Below are positions 18,113-26,639 of a DNA stretch of 64,000 nt, in pieces. The stretch covers positions 2,545,001-2,609,000 of the forward strand of contig NC_010505.1 of assembly GCF_000019725.1 (NCBI RefSeq). The letters are read 5' to 3'. The notes beneath the pieces were generated by a model. That model ran no database searches. It was not told where the DNA came from and saw only the letters and a program-made list of their open reading frames with translations. The stretch is from Methylobacterium radiotolerans JCM 2831 (GTDB taxonomy: Bacteria > Pseudomonadota > Alphaproteobacteria > Rhizobiales > Beijerinckiaceae). The position numbers and the translations under genes were made by a program. Each line of letters opens with the position of its first letter. Position 1 is the first letter of the stretch.

Positions 18113-19039
18113 TCAGCGGGCGAGCGCCTCGCGCCACCCCGTCCAGGGCCAGCGCAGCGCCGCCCCGCCGGCCGCCGGCGCGATCGAGACCGTCGCGGTC
18201 CGGCCGCTCACCAGCCGCGGATCCGCCGTGCCGCCGTCGAGGGCGATCCGCACCGGGATGCGCTGGGCGAGGCGCACCCACGAGAAGGTCGGGTTCACGT
18301 TCGCGAGCAGGTTGGCGGCGTCGCTGCGGCCCGACTCGCCGATGCCGCCGGCGATGCTGGCGACTCGGCCGCTGAGCACCCCGTCCTCGCCCATGAGCTG
18401 GACCGTCACCGGCGCGCCGACGCGGATCCGCGGCAGCTTGGTCTCCTCGAAGTAGCCCTCGATCCGCAGGGTATCGCTGTCGATCAGCGCCATGACTCCG
18501 CGGCCCGTGGTGACGTAGGCGCCCGGCCGCAGCTCCATGTTGGTGATCCGGCCGTTGACCGAGGCGCGCACCGCCGAGCGCTCCAGGTTGAGCTTGGCGA
18601 GGTCGCGATCCGCCAGGGCCTGCTCGTAGGCGGCCTCCGCGGAGAGGTCGGCGGCCTTGGCGGCCTCGACCTTCTGCTGCGACACCGCCGCGTCGGAGAG
18701 CCTGCTGTAGCGGGCGTAGTCGGCCGCGTTCTGCTCGGCGGTGGCCTTGCGGTTCTGCACCATCGCCTCCGCCTGCCGCAGCCCGAGTCGGAACCGGTCC
18801 GGATCGATCCGGAACAGGACGTCGCCCTTCCGGACGACCTGATTGTCCTCGACCAGCACCTCGGTGACGAGGCCGGAGACGTCGGGGGCCACCGCCACCA
18901 CGTCGGCGCGCACGCGCCCGTCCCGGGTCCAGGGAGCGTCCATGTAGTAGTCCCACAGGCCGAGGCCGACGATCAGCGCCGCGGCGACCATGCCGAGGGT
19001 GACCAGGAGGCGGCCGAGGGTGGAGAACAGGGCGGTCAT
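18113..19039 (-). CDS. HlyD/EmrA-type membrane fusion protein of an aromatic-acid efflux system
   Basis: A 308-residue periplasmic adaptor with one N-terminal membrane helix (about residues 9-28), a lipoyl half-motif (DGRVRADVVAVAPDVSGLV), an alpha-hairpin, and a second lipoyl half with LRPGAYVTTG. It resembles AaeA. It is the last gene of the operon MarR, FUSC, DUF1656, HlyD, and its ATG overlaps the DUF1656 stop. It would link the inner-membrane FUSC pump to the outer membrane; no outer-membrane factor is encoded nearby. Confidence 0.9.
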   Translation of the reverse strand: MTALFSTLGRLLVTLGMVAAALIVGLGLWDYYMDAPWTRDGRVRADVVAVAPDVSGLVTEVLVEDNQVVRKGDVLFRIDPDRFRLGLRQAEAMVQNRKATAEQNAADYARYSRLSDAAVSQQKVEAAKAADLSAEAAYEQALADRDLAKLNLERSAVRASVNGRITNMELRPGAYVTTGRGVMALIDSDTLRIEGYFEETKLPRIRVGAPVTVQLMGEDGVLSGRVASIAGGIGESGRSDAANLLANVNPTFSWVRLAQRIPVRIALDGGTADPRLVSGRTATVSIAPAAGGAALRWPWTGWREALAR

Positions 19040-19245
19040 TGCAGGATCCGGTGGGCGAGGGTCACGACGCCGCCGAGCAGGACGACGTAGAGGGCGAGGT
19101 CGAAGAGCGGCCTGTGCCAGACGAGGCGGTAGAAGCCGGTCGCCGCCAGCAGGCGGCGCAGCGGCAGGCTGAGCGCGAAGGCGACGGCCATCCAGAGCGC
19201 GAGGCCCGGCACGAACACGCCGTAGAGGTCGATCTCGCCCATCAT
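19036..19245 (-). CDS. DUF1656 small membrane protein (AaeX-like)
   Basis: A 69-residue protein of the DUF1656 family, which accompanies FUSC/HlyD aromatic-acid efflux systems as AaeX does in E. coli. MGEIDLYGVFVPGLALWMAVA is the family's typical start, followed by two hydrophobic helices. The ATG at 19245 overlaps the FUSC stop as ATGA, and its own stop overlaps the HlyD start in the same way. Confidence 0.9.
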   Translation of the reverse strand: MMGEIDLYGVFVPGLALWMAVAFALSLPLRRLLAATGFYRLVWHRPLFDLALYVVLLGGVVTLAHRILQ

Positions 19246-21314
19246 GCCGCCATCTCCCGGTCGGGCAGCGCGGGCGCCGCCCGGTAGGCCGGCGCGTCGG
19301 GGAAGAGCCCGCGGCGCAGGCCGGTGAGGCCGATCAGGGCGGCGCGCCGCTCCGGCGACGGGGCCGCGCCCGCGACGGCGTCCAGTCCGTCGTCCAGGGC
19401 CGCCAGGAGCGCCGAATCCGGCCGGCCAATCCGGCCGCGCAGCTGGCGCGCCGCCAGCGCCAGCACCCGGTCGACGGCGCTCCGGGCCGGTCCCGTCAGC
19501 CGCCGGCGCACCCGGCGGACCTCCACGAGGTTGATGCCGACCCGGACATCGGCCAGCAGGTCGCCCACGGAGGCCGACATGTCGGCGGGCAGGCTCGCCA
19601 GCCGCGGCGCGATCAGCCCGACGCGGTCGAGCATCAGGGCCGCGAGCTCGAGCCCGTGGCCGGCGCCGCGCCCGGCCGCGGCGGCCGCGAGGCTCTGCCG
19701 GTTGATCCGCACCAGCCGCCGGGCGCTCCGGCCGGCGCCGACCGAGCGGATCAGCCGGGTGACCACCGCGCCGACCCACATGCCGACCACCGAGGCGATC
19801 ACCCCGTTGGCGAAGGGCGCGAAGTCGCCGCTGTAGCCGTTCTGGAGCGCCAGCAGCGTCGCGCCGTTCAGCGCCGCGCCCATGCCCATCGGGGTGGTGC
19901 GCGGCTGCGTCATCATCAGGCCGCACAGGATCAGGGCGGGCGCCAGCGCCAGGGCCAGCATCTCGAAGGAGGTGGCGAGCGGCAGCACGGCGAACAGGTA
20001 GAGGGCCGCGCCGAGGGCGCCGACGATCGCCGAGTTGGTGAAGCTCAGGATCTGCGGCGCGGGATCGTCCTGCGCGGCGAACAGGCAGCAGGCGACCGCG
20101 CCCATCATCGGTGCCGCGGAGCCGTCCGGCCAGCCGGTGGTGATCCAGATCGCGCAGCAGACCAGCAGGCCCACGAACACCCCGAAGGCCGAGAACGCCG
20201 CCAGCCCGTGGTCCCGGTGGCGGATGGAGCGGACCCGGGCCGTGTAGGCGAAGGCGAGCGGCGCCCGGGGGGCGGTGCCGGCGGCGAGGTGGCCGCGGAG
20301 CGCCCGCAGGTCCTGGCGCAGGTCGACGACGTCGCGCAGGCGCACCGCGAGGCTCGCGAGCAGGAGCGTGTTCCAGTCCGGAGTCCGGCCGAGGGCCGGC
20401 TCGAACCCGTCGATCCGGCCGCGCAGCCGCGCGGCGCGGTCCGGATCCCCGGCCCCATCGCCGGCCCCATCCCCGGTCTCGTCGTTGAGCCAGACGGCGA
20501 GGTCCGACAGGAAGGCCCGGACCCGCGCTGGCAGCGCGCCCGCCTGCTCGAGGGCGGCGACGCGGTCCGCGACGGCCGCCACGATCGGCAGGACCATCAG
20601 CATGTGCTGCCGGAGCGGCGCGAAGGCCTCCGCGGCGCGTTCCGCGCCCGACGCCTCGTTGCGCAGGGCGAGGCCGAGGGCGTCGAGGCCGAGCGCGTCC
20701 GAGGCGAGGCGCAGGCGCCGGCCCTGGCTCGGCCCGGCGACCTCCGGGGCGCGGGCGGCCGCGAGGGCGCTCCGGATCCAGGCCCGGGCCTCCGCCGACC
20801 AGTGGTCCAGCCGCGCGACGATCAGCGGGGCCGCCGATTGCGGCAGGATCAGCGTGGCGGCGAGGCTGGCGCAGACGATCCCCAGGGAGATCTCCTCGGC
20901 CCGCGCCACCGCCGTGTCGAAGATCGCCCCGGGATCGTCGACGGCGGGGAAGCCGATCAGCGCCGCCGTGTAGCCGGCGAGCATCGGCAGGTAGCTCGCG
21001 GGCGTGCGGTCGAGGAGCGAGACGTAGAGGCAGAGCGCGACCCAGAGCGCCACCGCGAGGCTCAGCAGGATCGGCTCGTTCACGAGGTTCGGCACCAGCA
21101 CGACGCTCACCGCCGCACCGAGCGCGGTGCCGCAGACCCGGTAGACCGCCTTCGCGCGCGTCGCGCCGGAGAGAACCTGGCTGGTGATGTAGACGGTGCC
21201 GAGGGCCCAGTAGGGCCGCGGCAGGTCGATCCAGAGCGCGAGGAACAGGGCGAGCATCGCCGCCGCGTAGGTCTTCAGCGCGAAGGCCCAGTCGCGCCAT
21301 CCGGGGAGGATCAC
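19242..21314 (-). CDS. FUSC family transporter (aromatic carboxylic acid exporter, AaeB-like)
   Basis: A 690-residue inner-membrane protein with two blocks of hydrophobic helices separated by a cytoplasmic region, the plan of FUSC/AaeB exporters. The first block contains IDLPRPYWALGTVYITSQ, typical of the family; the second starts near residue 360. GTG 21314 is taken as the start: it encodes VILPGWRDWAFALKTYAAA and overlaps the MarR stop as GTGA, whereas the longer open frame would cover the MarR gene. Exports aromatic acids or similar compounds in characterised members; the substrate here is not known. Confidence 0.88.
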   Translation of the reverse strand: MILPGWRDWAFALKTYAAAMLALFLALWIDLPRPYWALGTVYITSQVLSGATRAKAVYRVCGTALGAAVSVVLVPNLVNEPILLSLAVALWVALCLYVSLLDRTPASYLPMLAGYTAALIGFPAVDDPGAIFDTAVARAEEISLGIVCASLAATLILPQSAAPLIVARLDHWSAEARAWIRSALAAARAPEVAGPSQGRRLRLASDALGLDALGLALRNEASGAERAAEAFAPLRQHMLMVLPIVAAVADRVAALEQAGALPARVRAFLSDLAVWLNDETGDGAGDGAGDPDRAARLRGRIDGFEPALGRTPDWNTLLLASLAVRLRDVVDLRQDLRALRGHLAAGTAPRAPLAFAYTARVRSIRHRDHGLAAFSAFGVFVGLLVCCAIWITTGWPDGSAAPMMGAVACCLFAAQDDPAPQILSFTNSAIVGALGAALYLFAVLPLATSFEMLALALAPALILCGLMMTQPRTTPMGMGAALNGATLLALQNGYSGDFAPFANGVIASVVGMWVGAVVTRLIRSVGAGRSARRLVRINRQSLAAAAAGRGAGHGLELAALMLDRVGLIAPRLASLPADMSASVGDLLADVRVGINLVEVRRVRRRLTGPARSAVDRVLALAARQLRGRIGRPDSALLAALDDGLDAVAGAAPSPERRAALIGLTGLRRGLFPDAPAYRAAPALPDREMAA

Positions 21315-21814
21315 GGCACCGCCTCCGGTTCGCGCGCGGCCGCGGCGGCCTCCCGCCCGTGGCGCTGGAGCGCCGCGAAGACCCGGAGGCTCGCCTCGAG
21401 ATCCGCGCCGTCGACCTCGGCGAAGACCCGGGCGCGCAGGGTCGAGAGCTCTGCCTCGATCCGCTCGAAGACCTGTCGGCCGCGCGCGGTCAGGCCCAGC
21501 ACCTTGGCGCGGCGGTCGGACGGGTCCTCGCGGCGGACCACCAGCCCGGCCGCGGCGAGCTGGTCGATGAGGCGGACGAGCGAGGGGCCCTCGATGCCGA
21601 CGGCCTCCGCCAGGACGTTCTGGCGCGGCTCCTCCTCCATCCGGCCGATGATGATCAGCGGGTGCGCGGTGGCGTCGGACAGGCCGTGCGCCTCCGCGAC
21701 ATTGTTGGCGGCACGGCGCCAGTGGCGGCCGGTGGTCAGGAGGGCGTGGGTGAAGGCCTGCTGCAGCCGCTCGCGCGTCTTCGGATCGTCGATGCCGGTC
21801 ACTACCTGATCCAT
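21311..21814 (-). CDS. MarR-family transcriptional regulator
   Basis: A winged-helix MarR regulator (167 residues from ATG 21814, 178 from a TTG at 21847). The core SDATAHPLIIIGRMEEEPRQ and the wing RREDPSDRRAKVLGLTARG are typical. As first gene of the efflux operon it probably represses its own transcription and is released by an exported compound, as is usual for MarR-linked exporters. An imperfect palindrome lies just upstream. Neither start has a clear ribosome site. Confidence 0.88.
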   Translation of the reverse strand: MDQVVTGIDDPKTRERLQQAFTHALLTTGRHWRRAANNVAEAHGLSDATAHPLIIIGRMEEEPRQNVLAEAVGIEGPSLVRLIDQLAAAGLVVRREDPSDRRAKVLGLTARGRQVFERIEAELSTLRARVFAEVDGADLEASLRVFAALQRHGREAAAAAREPEAVP

Positions 21815-21856
21815 CCACGCGAGGACCCGGCGGAGGGACCGGATCAATCAGCTCGC

Positions 21857-21873
21857 ATGCTGATAGATAGCAT
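21857..21873. promoter_or_regulatory. Candidate MarR operator
   Basis: The 17-bp ATGCTGATAGATAGCAT has 5-bp inverted arms (ATGCT/AGCAT) around a 7-bp AT-rich centre, 43 bp upstream of the preferred MarR start, within one of the few AT-richer stretches here. Size and position suit a MarR dimer site; binding is inferred. Confidence 0.4.
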
Positions 21874-22172
21874 CATACCGATTCGGATCGGGAGACGTTT
21901 CGCGCCATCAGAGTTGCGTCGGTCGAATAGGTGTGCACCTTTTCCGTGCCGATCCGGCGCCGGCGGAATGCGTGGCGATACCGAGGCGGACCGGACGTTC
22001 CGACGCCTCCCCGCGTCCGGAGATGTCCGCGTCGGCGGGCCTCGACGGAGGGCTTCGGGGAGCGCGGCCGGCTGGAGCTCTCCTGCGGGGCCTCCGCTGC
22101 GCTCCGGCACCTCAAGATGGGGTGGAGCGTGGGGCCGCCGGTCAGGAGCTTCCCGGTCCCGCAGCCGCGCCG

Positions 22173-22832
22173 TCAGGCCGAGTGGCTGTTGTGGATCTGA
22201 TCGAAATCGAGGGACGCCGTGTCGATCACGATCTGCGTGCGGCTGATGACCTCGAGCTTGCGCAGGATCTCGGAGACGTGCGCCTTCACGGTCGAATCGC
22301 CGACCTGGAGCTCGTGGGCGATCTGCTTGTTGAGCTTGCCCTGCCGGATCATCATCAGGACCCGCAACTGCTGCGGCGTCAGCCGGGCGAGGCGCTCCGG
22401 CAGCGGCGCCTTCTTGCTCCGGGGCGCGGGCGCGCCGGCCTCGGCGAGCCCGGGCGGCAGGAACAGGGCGCCGCTCATTACCTCGGTGATCGCCCGGGTC
22501 AGCGTCGCCTTGTCCATGGCCTTGGGGACGAAGCCCGCCGCCCCGTGCTGCAGGGCCTCGCGGACGATGCGCGGGTCCTCGTGGCCGGAGACGATCAGGA
22601 TCGGGATGCGCGGGAAGCTGGCCCGGATGGTGATCAGCCCGTCGAAGCCGGTCACGCCCCGCATCGAGAGGTCGAGGAGCGTCAGGTCGATGCCGCGGTT
22701 GGCGGCCAGAACCGCGCAGGCCGCCTCGATGCCGTCGGCCTCGTGCAGGACCGCGTCCGGGTGCGCGAGGCGGATCGTGGCCGCCAGGGCGTCGCGGAAC
22801 AGCGGGTGGTCGTCGACGATCAGGAGATGCAC
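22173..22832 (-). CDS. LuxR-type (NarL/FixJ) response regulator
   Basis: A 219-residue two-domain response regulator. The receiver has the acidic pair in LLIVDDHPLFRD, phospho-acceptor Asp54 in LLDLSM, the conserved Ser in LIVSGHE and Lys in FVPKAM. The C-terminal GerE helix-turn-helix contains LTPQQLRVLMMIRQGKLNKQIAHELQ, quoted in two parts in the family literature, and STVKAHVSEIL. GTG 22832 is taken as start since it opens the receiver domain directly. No kinase is adjacent. It lies downstream of xoxF on the same strand, beyond a strong hairpin, so a role in alcohol-oxidation control like other LuxR-type regulators near PQQ dehydrogenases is possible but unproved. Confidence 0.88.
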   Translation of the reverse strand: MHLLIVDDHPLFRDALAATIRLAHPDAVLHEADGIEAACAVLAANRGIDLTLLDLSMRGVTGFDGLITIRASFPRIPILIVSGHEDPRIVREALQHGAAGFVPKAMDKATLTRAITEVMSGALFLPPGLAEAGAPAPRSKKAPLPERLARLTPQQLRVLMMIRQGKLNKQIAHELQVGDSTVKAHVSEILRKLEVISRTQIVIDTASLDFDQIHNSHSA

Positions 22833-22962
22833 GGAGACCTCGGTCCTTCGCTCGAGATCCTCACAGGATCTGCCGAAACCGCGGGCGGGAGGGCCGAAGG
22901 TGATCGATGCGGCCCCGGGGCGCAAGCGGGTGTTGAGACGACCGCCCTGCCCCGGAGCCTGG

Positions 22963-22990
22963 GCGTGCCGGCCCGCGGGGGCCGGCACGC
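22963..22990 (-). terminator. Hairpin after xoxF, likely terminator
   Basis: GCGTGCCGGC and GCCGGCACGC form a perfect stem that can extend to 12 bp with a four-base loop. It begins 16 bp after the xoxF stop. In the xoxF direction no clear U-run follows, so termination may be partial or Rho-assisted; in the plus direction it is followed by TTT. Confidence 0.5.
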
Positions 22991-23006
22991 TTTCGGTTGA
23001 GGGCCT

Positions 23007-24776
23007 TCAGCGCGACGCCACCGTCTTCGGCAGCTTGAACGCCCAGAAGCTGCCGCCCTGGTTGATGCCGGCGGTGGACTTGGCGACCTCGCCGCCCCAG
23101 AGCGGCACCGCGCCGCCCCAGCCCGCCGCGACGCCGACCCACTGCTCGCCGTCCTGCTCCCAGGTGATCGGCGAGGAGACCACGCCGGTGCCGACCTGGA
23201 ACTTCCAGACCTCCTCGCCGGTCTTGGCGTCGAAGGCCTTCAGGAAGCCCTCCGGGGTGCCGGTGAAGACGAGGTTGCCCGCGGTGGTCAGCACGCCGGC
23301 CCAGAGCGGGGCCTTGTTCTTGTACTCCCACACGACCTTGCCGGAGGTCGGGTCGATCGCCTTGAGCGAGCCGATATGGTCGTCGAAGACCGGCTTGATG
23401 GTGAAGCCGGCGCCGAGATAGGCGGCGCCCTTCTTGTAGTTCACCGGCTCGTTCCAGATATCCATGCCCCACTCGTTGGAGGGCACGTAGAACAGCTTGG
23501 TGTCGGGGCTGTAGCCGATCGGCATCCAGTTCTTGCCGCCGAGGAAGCTCGGCACCGCGAAGACCGACTTGCCCTTCTTGTCGTCGCCGGTCGCCTTGCT
23601 CGGGTCGCCGGGCCGGTTCTCCTCGTTGTAGATCGGGCGGCCGTTCTCGTCGATGCCCTTGGCCCAGTTGATCTTCTCGACGAACGGCGTCGCCGAGATG
23701 AACTTCCCGTTGGTCCGGTCGAGGACGTAGAAGAAGCCGTTGCGGTCGGCGGTGGCGCCGGCCTTGATGGTCTTGCCGCCCTTGTTCAGGTCGAACGGCA
23801 CGAACTCGTTGACGCCGTCGAAGTCCCAGCCGTCGTGCGGGGTGGTCTGGAAGCCCCAGACGATCTCGCCGTTATCGGGGTTGAGGGCGAGGCGCGAGGA
23901 CGTCCACTTGTTGTCGCCCGGCCGCAGCCAGGAGTTCCACGGGCCCGGGTTGCCGGTGCCGAAATAGACGAGGTTGGTCTCGGGGTCGTAGGTGCCGCCG
24001 AGCCACGTGGCGCCGCCGCCGAACTTCCACATGTCGCCGGGCCAGGTCTCGTTGACCTTGCCCGTCATGGTCGAGGGCTTGCCGTTGAGCTCGCCCATGT
24101 GGCCCTCGATCACGGGCCGCTTCCACACGATCTCGCCGGTCTCGGCGTCGCGGGCCTCGATCCGCCCGATCACGCCGAACTCGCCGCCCGACACGCCGGT
24201 GATGATCTTGCCCTTCACGATGATCGGGGCGGCCGTGTAGCTGTAGCCGGCCTTGAAGTCGTCGATGTCCTTGCGCCAGACGACCTTGCCGGTCTTGGTG
24301 TTCAGCGCGACCAGCTTGGCGTCGAGCGTGCCGAAGTAGACGTTGTCCTTGTAGAGCGCGGCGCCGCGGTTCACCACGTCGCAGCAGGGCAGGATCCCTT
24401 CCGGCAGGCGGGCGTCGTACTCCCACTTCTTGTCGCCGGTGCGGGAATCGATCGCGTACATGCGCGAGTACGAGCCCGTGACGTAGATGATCCCGTCCTT
24501 GACCAGCGCCTGGCTCTCCTGGCCGCGCTGCTTCTCGCCGCCGAACGAGAACGACCACGCCGGGACGAGGCCCTTGATGTTGTCGCGGTTGAGGGTCTTC
24601 AGCGGGCTGAAGCGCTGGGCCTGCGGCCCGAGCCCGTAGGTGACGACGTCGCCGGGGGTCTTGGCGTCGTTGATGATGTCCTGCTCGGTCACCCCCTGGG
24701 CCATGGCCGGCAGGGCGCCGCCCGCCACGAGGGCGGCGACGCCCACCGCGGCGAGGAACCGGGTCCGCATTCTCAT
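23007..24776 (-). CDS. xoxF: Lanthanide-dependent PQQ methanol dehydrogenase XoxF
   Basis: A 589-residue periplasmic quinoprotein that oxidises methanol (and often formaldehyde) and passes electrons to a c-type cytochrome. A signal peptide ends near residue 26 (ALPAMAQG). Eight tryptophan-type beta-propeller repeats follow. Cys131-Cys132 form the adjacent disulfide contacting PQQ. Metal ligands by alignment are Glu199, Asn276, Asp318 and, decisive for lanthanide use, the extra Asp320 in GWDFDG, where calcium enzymes (MxaF) have a non-acidic residue. ATG 24776 has GGAGGA six bases upstream. It follows xoxG and xoxJ on the same strand after a 347 bp gap with its own candidate control site. Confidence 0.96.
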   Translation of the reverse strand: MRMRTRFLAAVGVAALVAGGALPAMAQGVTEQDIINDAKTPGDVVTYGLGPQAQRFSPLKTLNRDNIKGLVPAWSFSFGGEKQRGQESQALVKDGIIYVTGSYSRMYAIDSRTGDKKWEYDARLPEGILPCCDVVNRGAALYKDNVYFGTLDAKLVALNTKTGKVVWRKDIDDFKAGYSYTAAPIIVKGKIITGVSGGEFGVIGRIEARDAETGEIVWKRPVIEGHMGELNGKPSTMTGKVNETWPGDMWKFGGGATWLGGTYDPETNLVYFGTGNPGPWNSWLRPGDNKWTSSRLALNPDNGEIVWGFQTTPHDGWDFDGVNEFVPFDLNKGGKTIKAGATADRNGFFYVLDRTNGKFISATPFVEKINWAKGIDENGRPIYNEENRPGDPSKATGDDKKGKSVFAVPSFLGGKNWMPIGYSPDTKLFYVPSNEWGMDIWNEPVNYKKGAAYLGAGFTIKPVFDDHIGSLKAIDPTSGKVVWEYKNKAPLWAGVLTTAGNLVFTGTPEGFLKAFDAKTGEEVWKFQVGTGVVSSPITWEQDGEQWVGVAAGWGGAVPLWGGEVAKSTAGINQGGSFWAFKLPKTVASR

Positions 24777-24905
24777 GACGTGTCCTCCGTGGTCGGCCCC
24801 GGTCCGTGTGGCCGGGGCATCCGGGTTTCGACGCGGGCCGCACGAGTCGCGGGGCGCCCCCTTGGAGATCGAGGCTATCGCTGTTCTCAGGAAAGTCTTA
24901 TTGGC

Positions 24906-24918
24906 CATTGGTCCAATG
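24906..24918. promoter_or_regulatory. Palindrome upstream of xoxF, candidate operator
   Basis: CATTGGTCCAATG, 6-bp perfect arms around one central base. Its TTGGTCCAA core is centred about 136 bp upstream of the xoxF ATG. The same nine bases occur about 138 bp upstream of xoxG. Confidence 0.5.
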
Positions 24919-25029
24919 AGGCCGTTCTGCGGACTGGCGGATGCAATGTATTCGGCGAGATCGACGCCTGAATTGGCGCGGATCTGCCGGACATCCCGTT
25001 CGGGAAATCTGATGTTCGCCCTTGCCGTC

Positions 25030-25117
25030 ATCGCGCGCGCAGCGAGGCGACCCAGGGCGGCGCACCATCCCGAGACGGCGCGCTGTCTGGATCGCTTCGC
25101 TCCGCTCGCCGAGACGG
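25030..25117 (+). repeat. Dispersed repeat family 2, copy B
   Basis: Shares GCAGCGAGGCGACCCAGGGC followed by GGCGC, and TCTGGATCGCTTCGCTCCGC near its end, with copies A and C. It sits directly after the xoxJ stop, within the gap before xoxF. Confidence 0.75.
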
Positions 25118-25123
25118 AGGCGT

Positions 25124-26005
25124 TCAGTACCCTTTCGGCGGCGTGTAGGTGACGCCGTAGGTCTCGCAGATCGCCTTGAGGCGACCGTCCGCGTTCAGCG
25201 CCGTGATCGCGTCCCCGACCGCGTAGGCGAGGTCGCGGGAATCGGTCCGCACCGCGCCGCCGATCTCCCAGCGGGTCTTCACCAGCCCCGTCGAGGGGAC
25301 CGTGGCGACGGGGTTGTCGTCCTTGGGGGCCTTCGCGGCGGACAGGGCCGCCTCGATCGCCGCGCGGGTTCCGGCCAGGATCGGCGCCTCGCCGGCGAGG
25401 TAGGCCTTCGCGGCCTCCTCGAAGCTCTTGTAGTGCTTCAGGTTCGGGCGGAAGCGGCCGCCCTGGGCGGTCAGCAGCATCAGGTCGGCGGCGCCCGTCC
25501 CCTCCAGCGCGACGCTCCTGTCGCCGATGTCGTCGAGGCTGTCGAAGCCTTCCAGCGCGCCCTTCCGGTAGGCGAAGGCGATCTCCTGCTCGAAGTACGG
25601 CGCCGTGAAGAACACCTGCTCGTTGCGCAGGGCGAGCTGGCGGTCGGTGGGCACGTGCAGCATCAGGTCGGCGAGCGGCGTGCCGGCGAGGTCGCCGCGC
25701 CACAGGTTCAGCCGCAGGTCGCCGTCGACGTTCTCGCCGGCATCGACCACGCGCAGGTCGAGCTTCACCTTGAGCGTCTCGGCGATCGCGCGGGCGAGAT
25801 CGACGTCGATCCCGCGGGGCTTGCCCGCCGCTTCCTCGGAGAACGGCGCGTTGTCGCCGTAGACCGCCACCCGCAGCGTCCCGTCGGTCGTGACCTGGTC
25901 GAGGGGGCGCGCCGCGGCCGCCGGCGGGAGCGGCGCCGCCAGGAGCAGGCCGCAGAGCCCGAGCAGGAGGGGGCGCCGGCGCATCGCGGGGGGCCTATTC
26001 CTCAT
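25124..26005 (-). CDS. xoxJ: XoxJ/MoxJ-like periplasmic binding protein
   Basis: A 293-residue secreted protein of the solute-binding-protein type 3 fold, with a signal peptide ([20 protein letters not shown], cleavage near AAA). [16 protein letters not shown] and [18 protein letters not shown] are typical of the fold. The partner of XoxF is thought to help mature or load the dehydrogenase rather than transport a solute; the assignment rests on its place between xoxG and xoxF. ATG 26005 overlaps the xoxG stop; an internal ATG at 25984 is a possible alternative that shortens the signal peptide. Confidence 0.88.
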   Translation of the reverse strand: MRNRPPAMRRRPLLLGLCGLLLAAPLPPAAAARPLDQVTTDGTLRVAVYGDNAPFSEEAAGKPRGIDVDLARAIAETLKVKLDLRVVDAGENVDGDLRLNLWRGDLAGTPLADLMLHVPTDRQLALRNEQVFFTAPYFEQEIAFAYRKGALEGFDSLDDIGDRSVALEGTGAADLMLLTAQGGRFRPNLKHYKSFEEAAKAYLAGEAPILAGTRAAIEAALSAAKAPKDDNPVATVPSTGLVKTRWEIGGAVRTDSRDLAYAVGDAITALNADGRLKAICETYGVTYTPPKGY

Positions 26006-26423
26006 GCTTCGACTCGATGTAGCTCCGGATCGCCCACAGGCCCTCCTGCGAGATCACACCCTCGAAGGCCGGCATCTTGGTCACGCCGTTGATGACGGCG
26101 CCGTGCTTCATGCGCTCGACGAAGTACTCGTCGCCCTCCTTACCCTGCGGCAGGTAGCGCAGGTCCGGGGCGAGGCCGCCGGAGATCATCTCCAGGCCGT
26201 GGCAGCGGGCGCAGTTCTGGTTGAAGCCCGAGGCGCCGATCGCGATGGCGTGCTTGTCGCCCTTGTAGGGGTTCTCGGCGACCCACTCGGTGCCCAGCGG
26301 CTTCAGGCCGTCGGTGTTGACCGGCTGGGGCTGGACGTCGCCGTGCCCGAGGGCGCCGCCGGCGGCCAGGGCCAATCCAAGCGCCGCGAGCACGCCGCCC
26401 GCCGCCGTCTTCATCGTGCGCAT
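25995..26423 (-). CDS. xoxG: Cytochrome c XoxG, electron acceptor of XoxF
   Basis: A 142-residue periplasmic monohaem cytochrome c. A signal peptide (to about ALGHG) is followed by the haem site CARCH near residue 72 and a likely axial methionine in VTKMPAFEGV. It takes electrons from XoxF. ATG 26423 has GGGAGGGG three bases upstream; the open frame extends further upstream but has no signal-like start. It is the first gene of the minus-strand methanol group and overlaps xoxJ by 11 bp. Confidence 0.92.
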   Translation of the reverse strand: MRTMKTAAGGVLAALGLALAAGGALGHGDVQPQPVNTDGLKPLGTEWVAENPYKGDKHAIAIGASGFNQNCARCHGLEMISGGLAPDLRYLPQGKEGDEYFVERMKHGAVINGVTKMPAFEGVISQEGLWAIRSYIESKHEE

Positions 26424-26556
26424 CCGCCCCTCCCGTCGTCGTTGCACGACGGTTAGCAAGTACCGGGCGGCGGACCCATTATGCTTTGGTACGGATCCGC
26501 GAGAATAGCGCCGCCCACGACTTGTGTTGCGCCGCATCAAAATCCGTGTGTGCACC

Positions 26557-26565
26557 TTGGTCCAA
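26557..26565. promoter_or_regulatory. TTGGTCCAA site in the xoxG divergent promoter
   Basis: TTGGTCCAA lies in the divergent gap (26424-26639), centred about 138 bp upstream of xoxG and about 79 bp upstream of the plus-strand binding-protein gene. It repeats the core of the xoxF palindrome, so one regulator could serve all three transcripts. Confidence 0.45.
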
Positions 26566-26639
26566 TATCCGAGGGCACAACTCGGCTCCTAGACTCCCGG
26601 CCAACGACGAGAACCGCGGGTCTGGAGGAGACGGGCGGG

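Larger units (their letters stand above)
24777..25123 (-). other. xoxF leader and promoter region
   Basis: No gene is seen in this 347 bp gap between xoxJ and xoxF. Its distal part holds repeat family 2 copy B, its middle the palindrome at 24906-24918, and its proximal part the xoxF ribosome site. The length suggests that xoxF has its own promoter. Confidence 0.6.
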
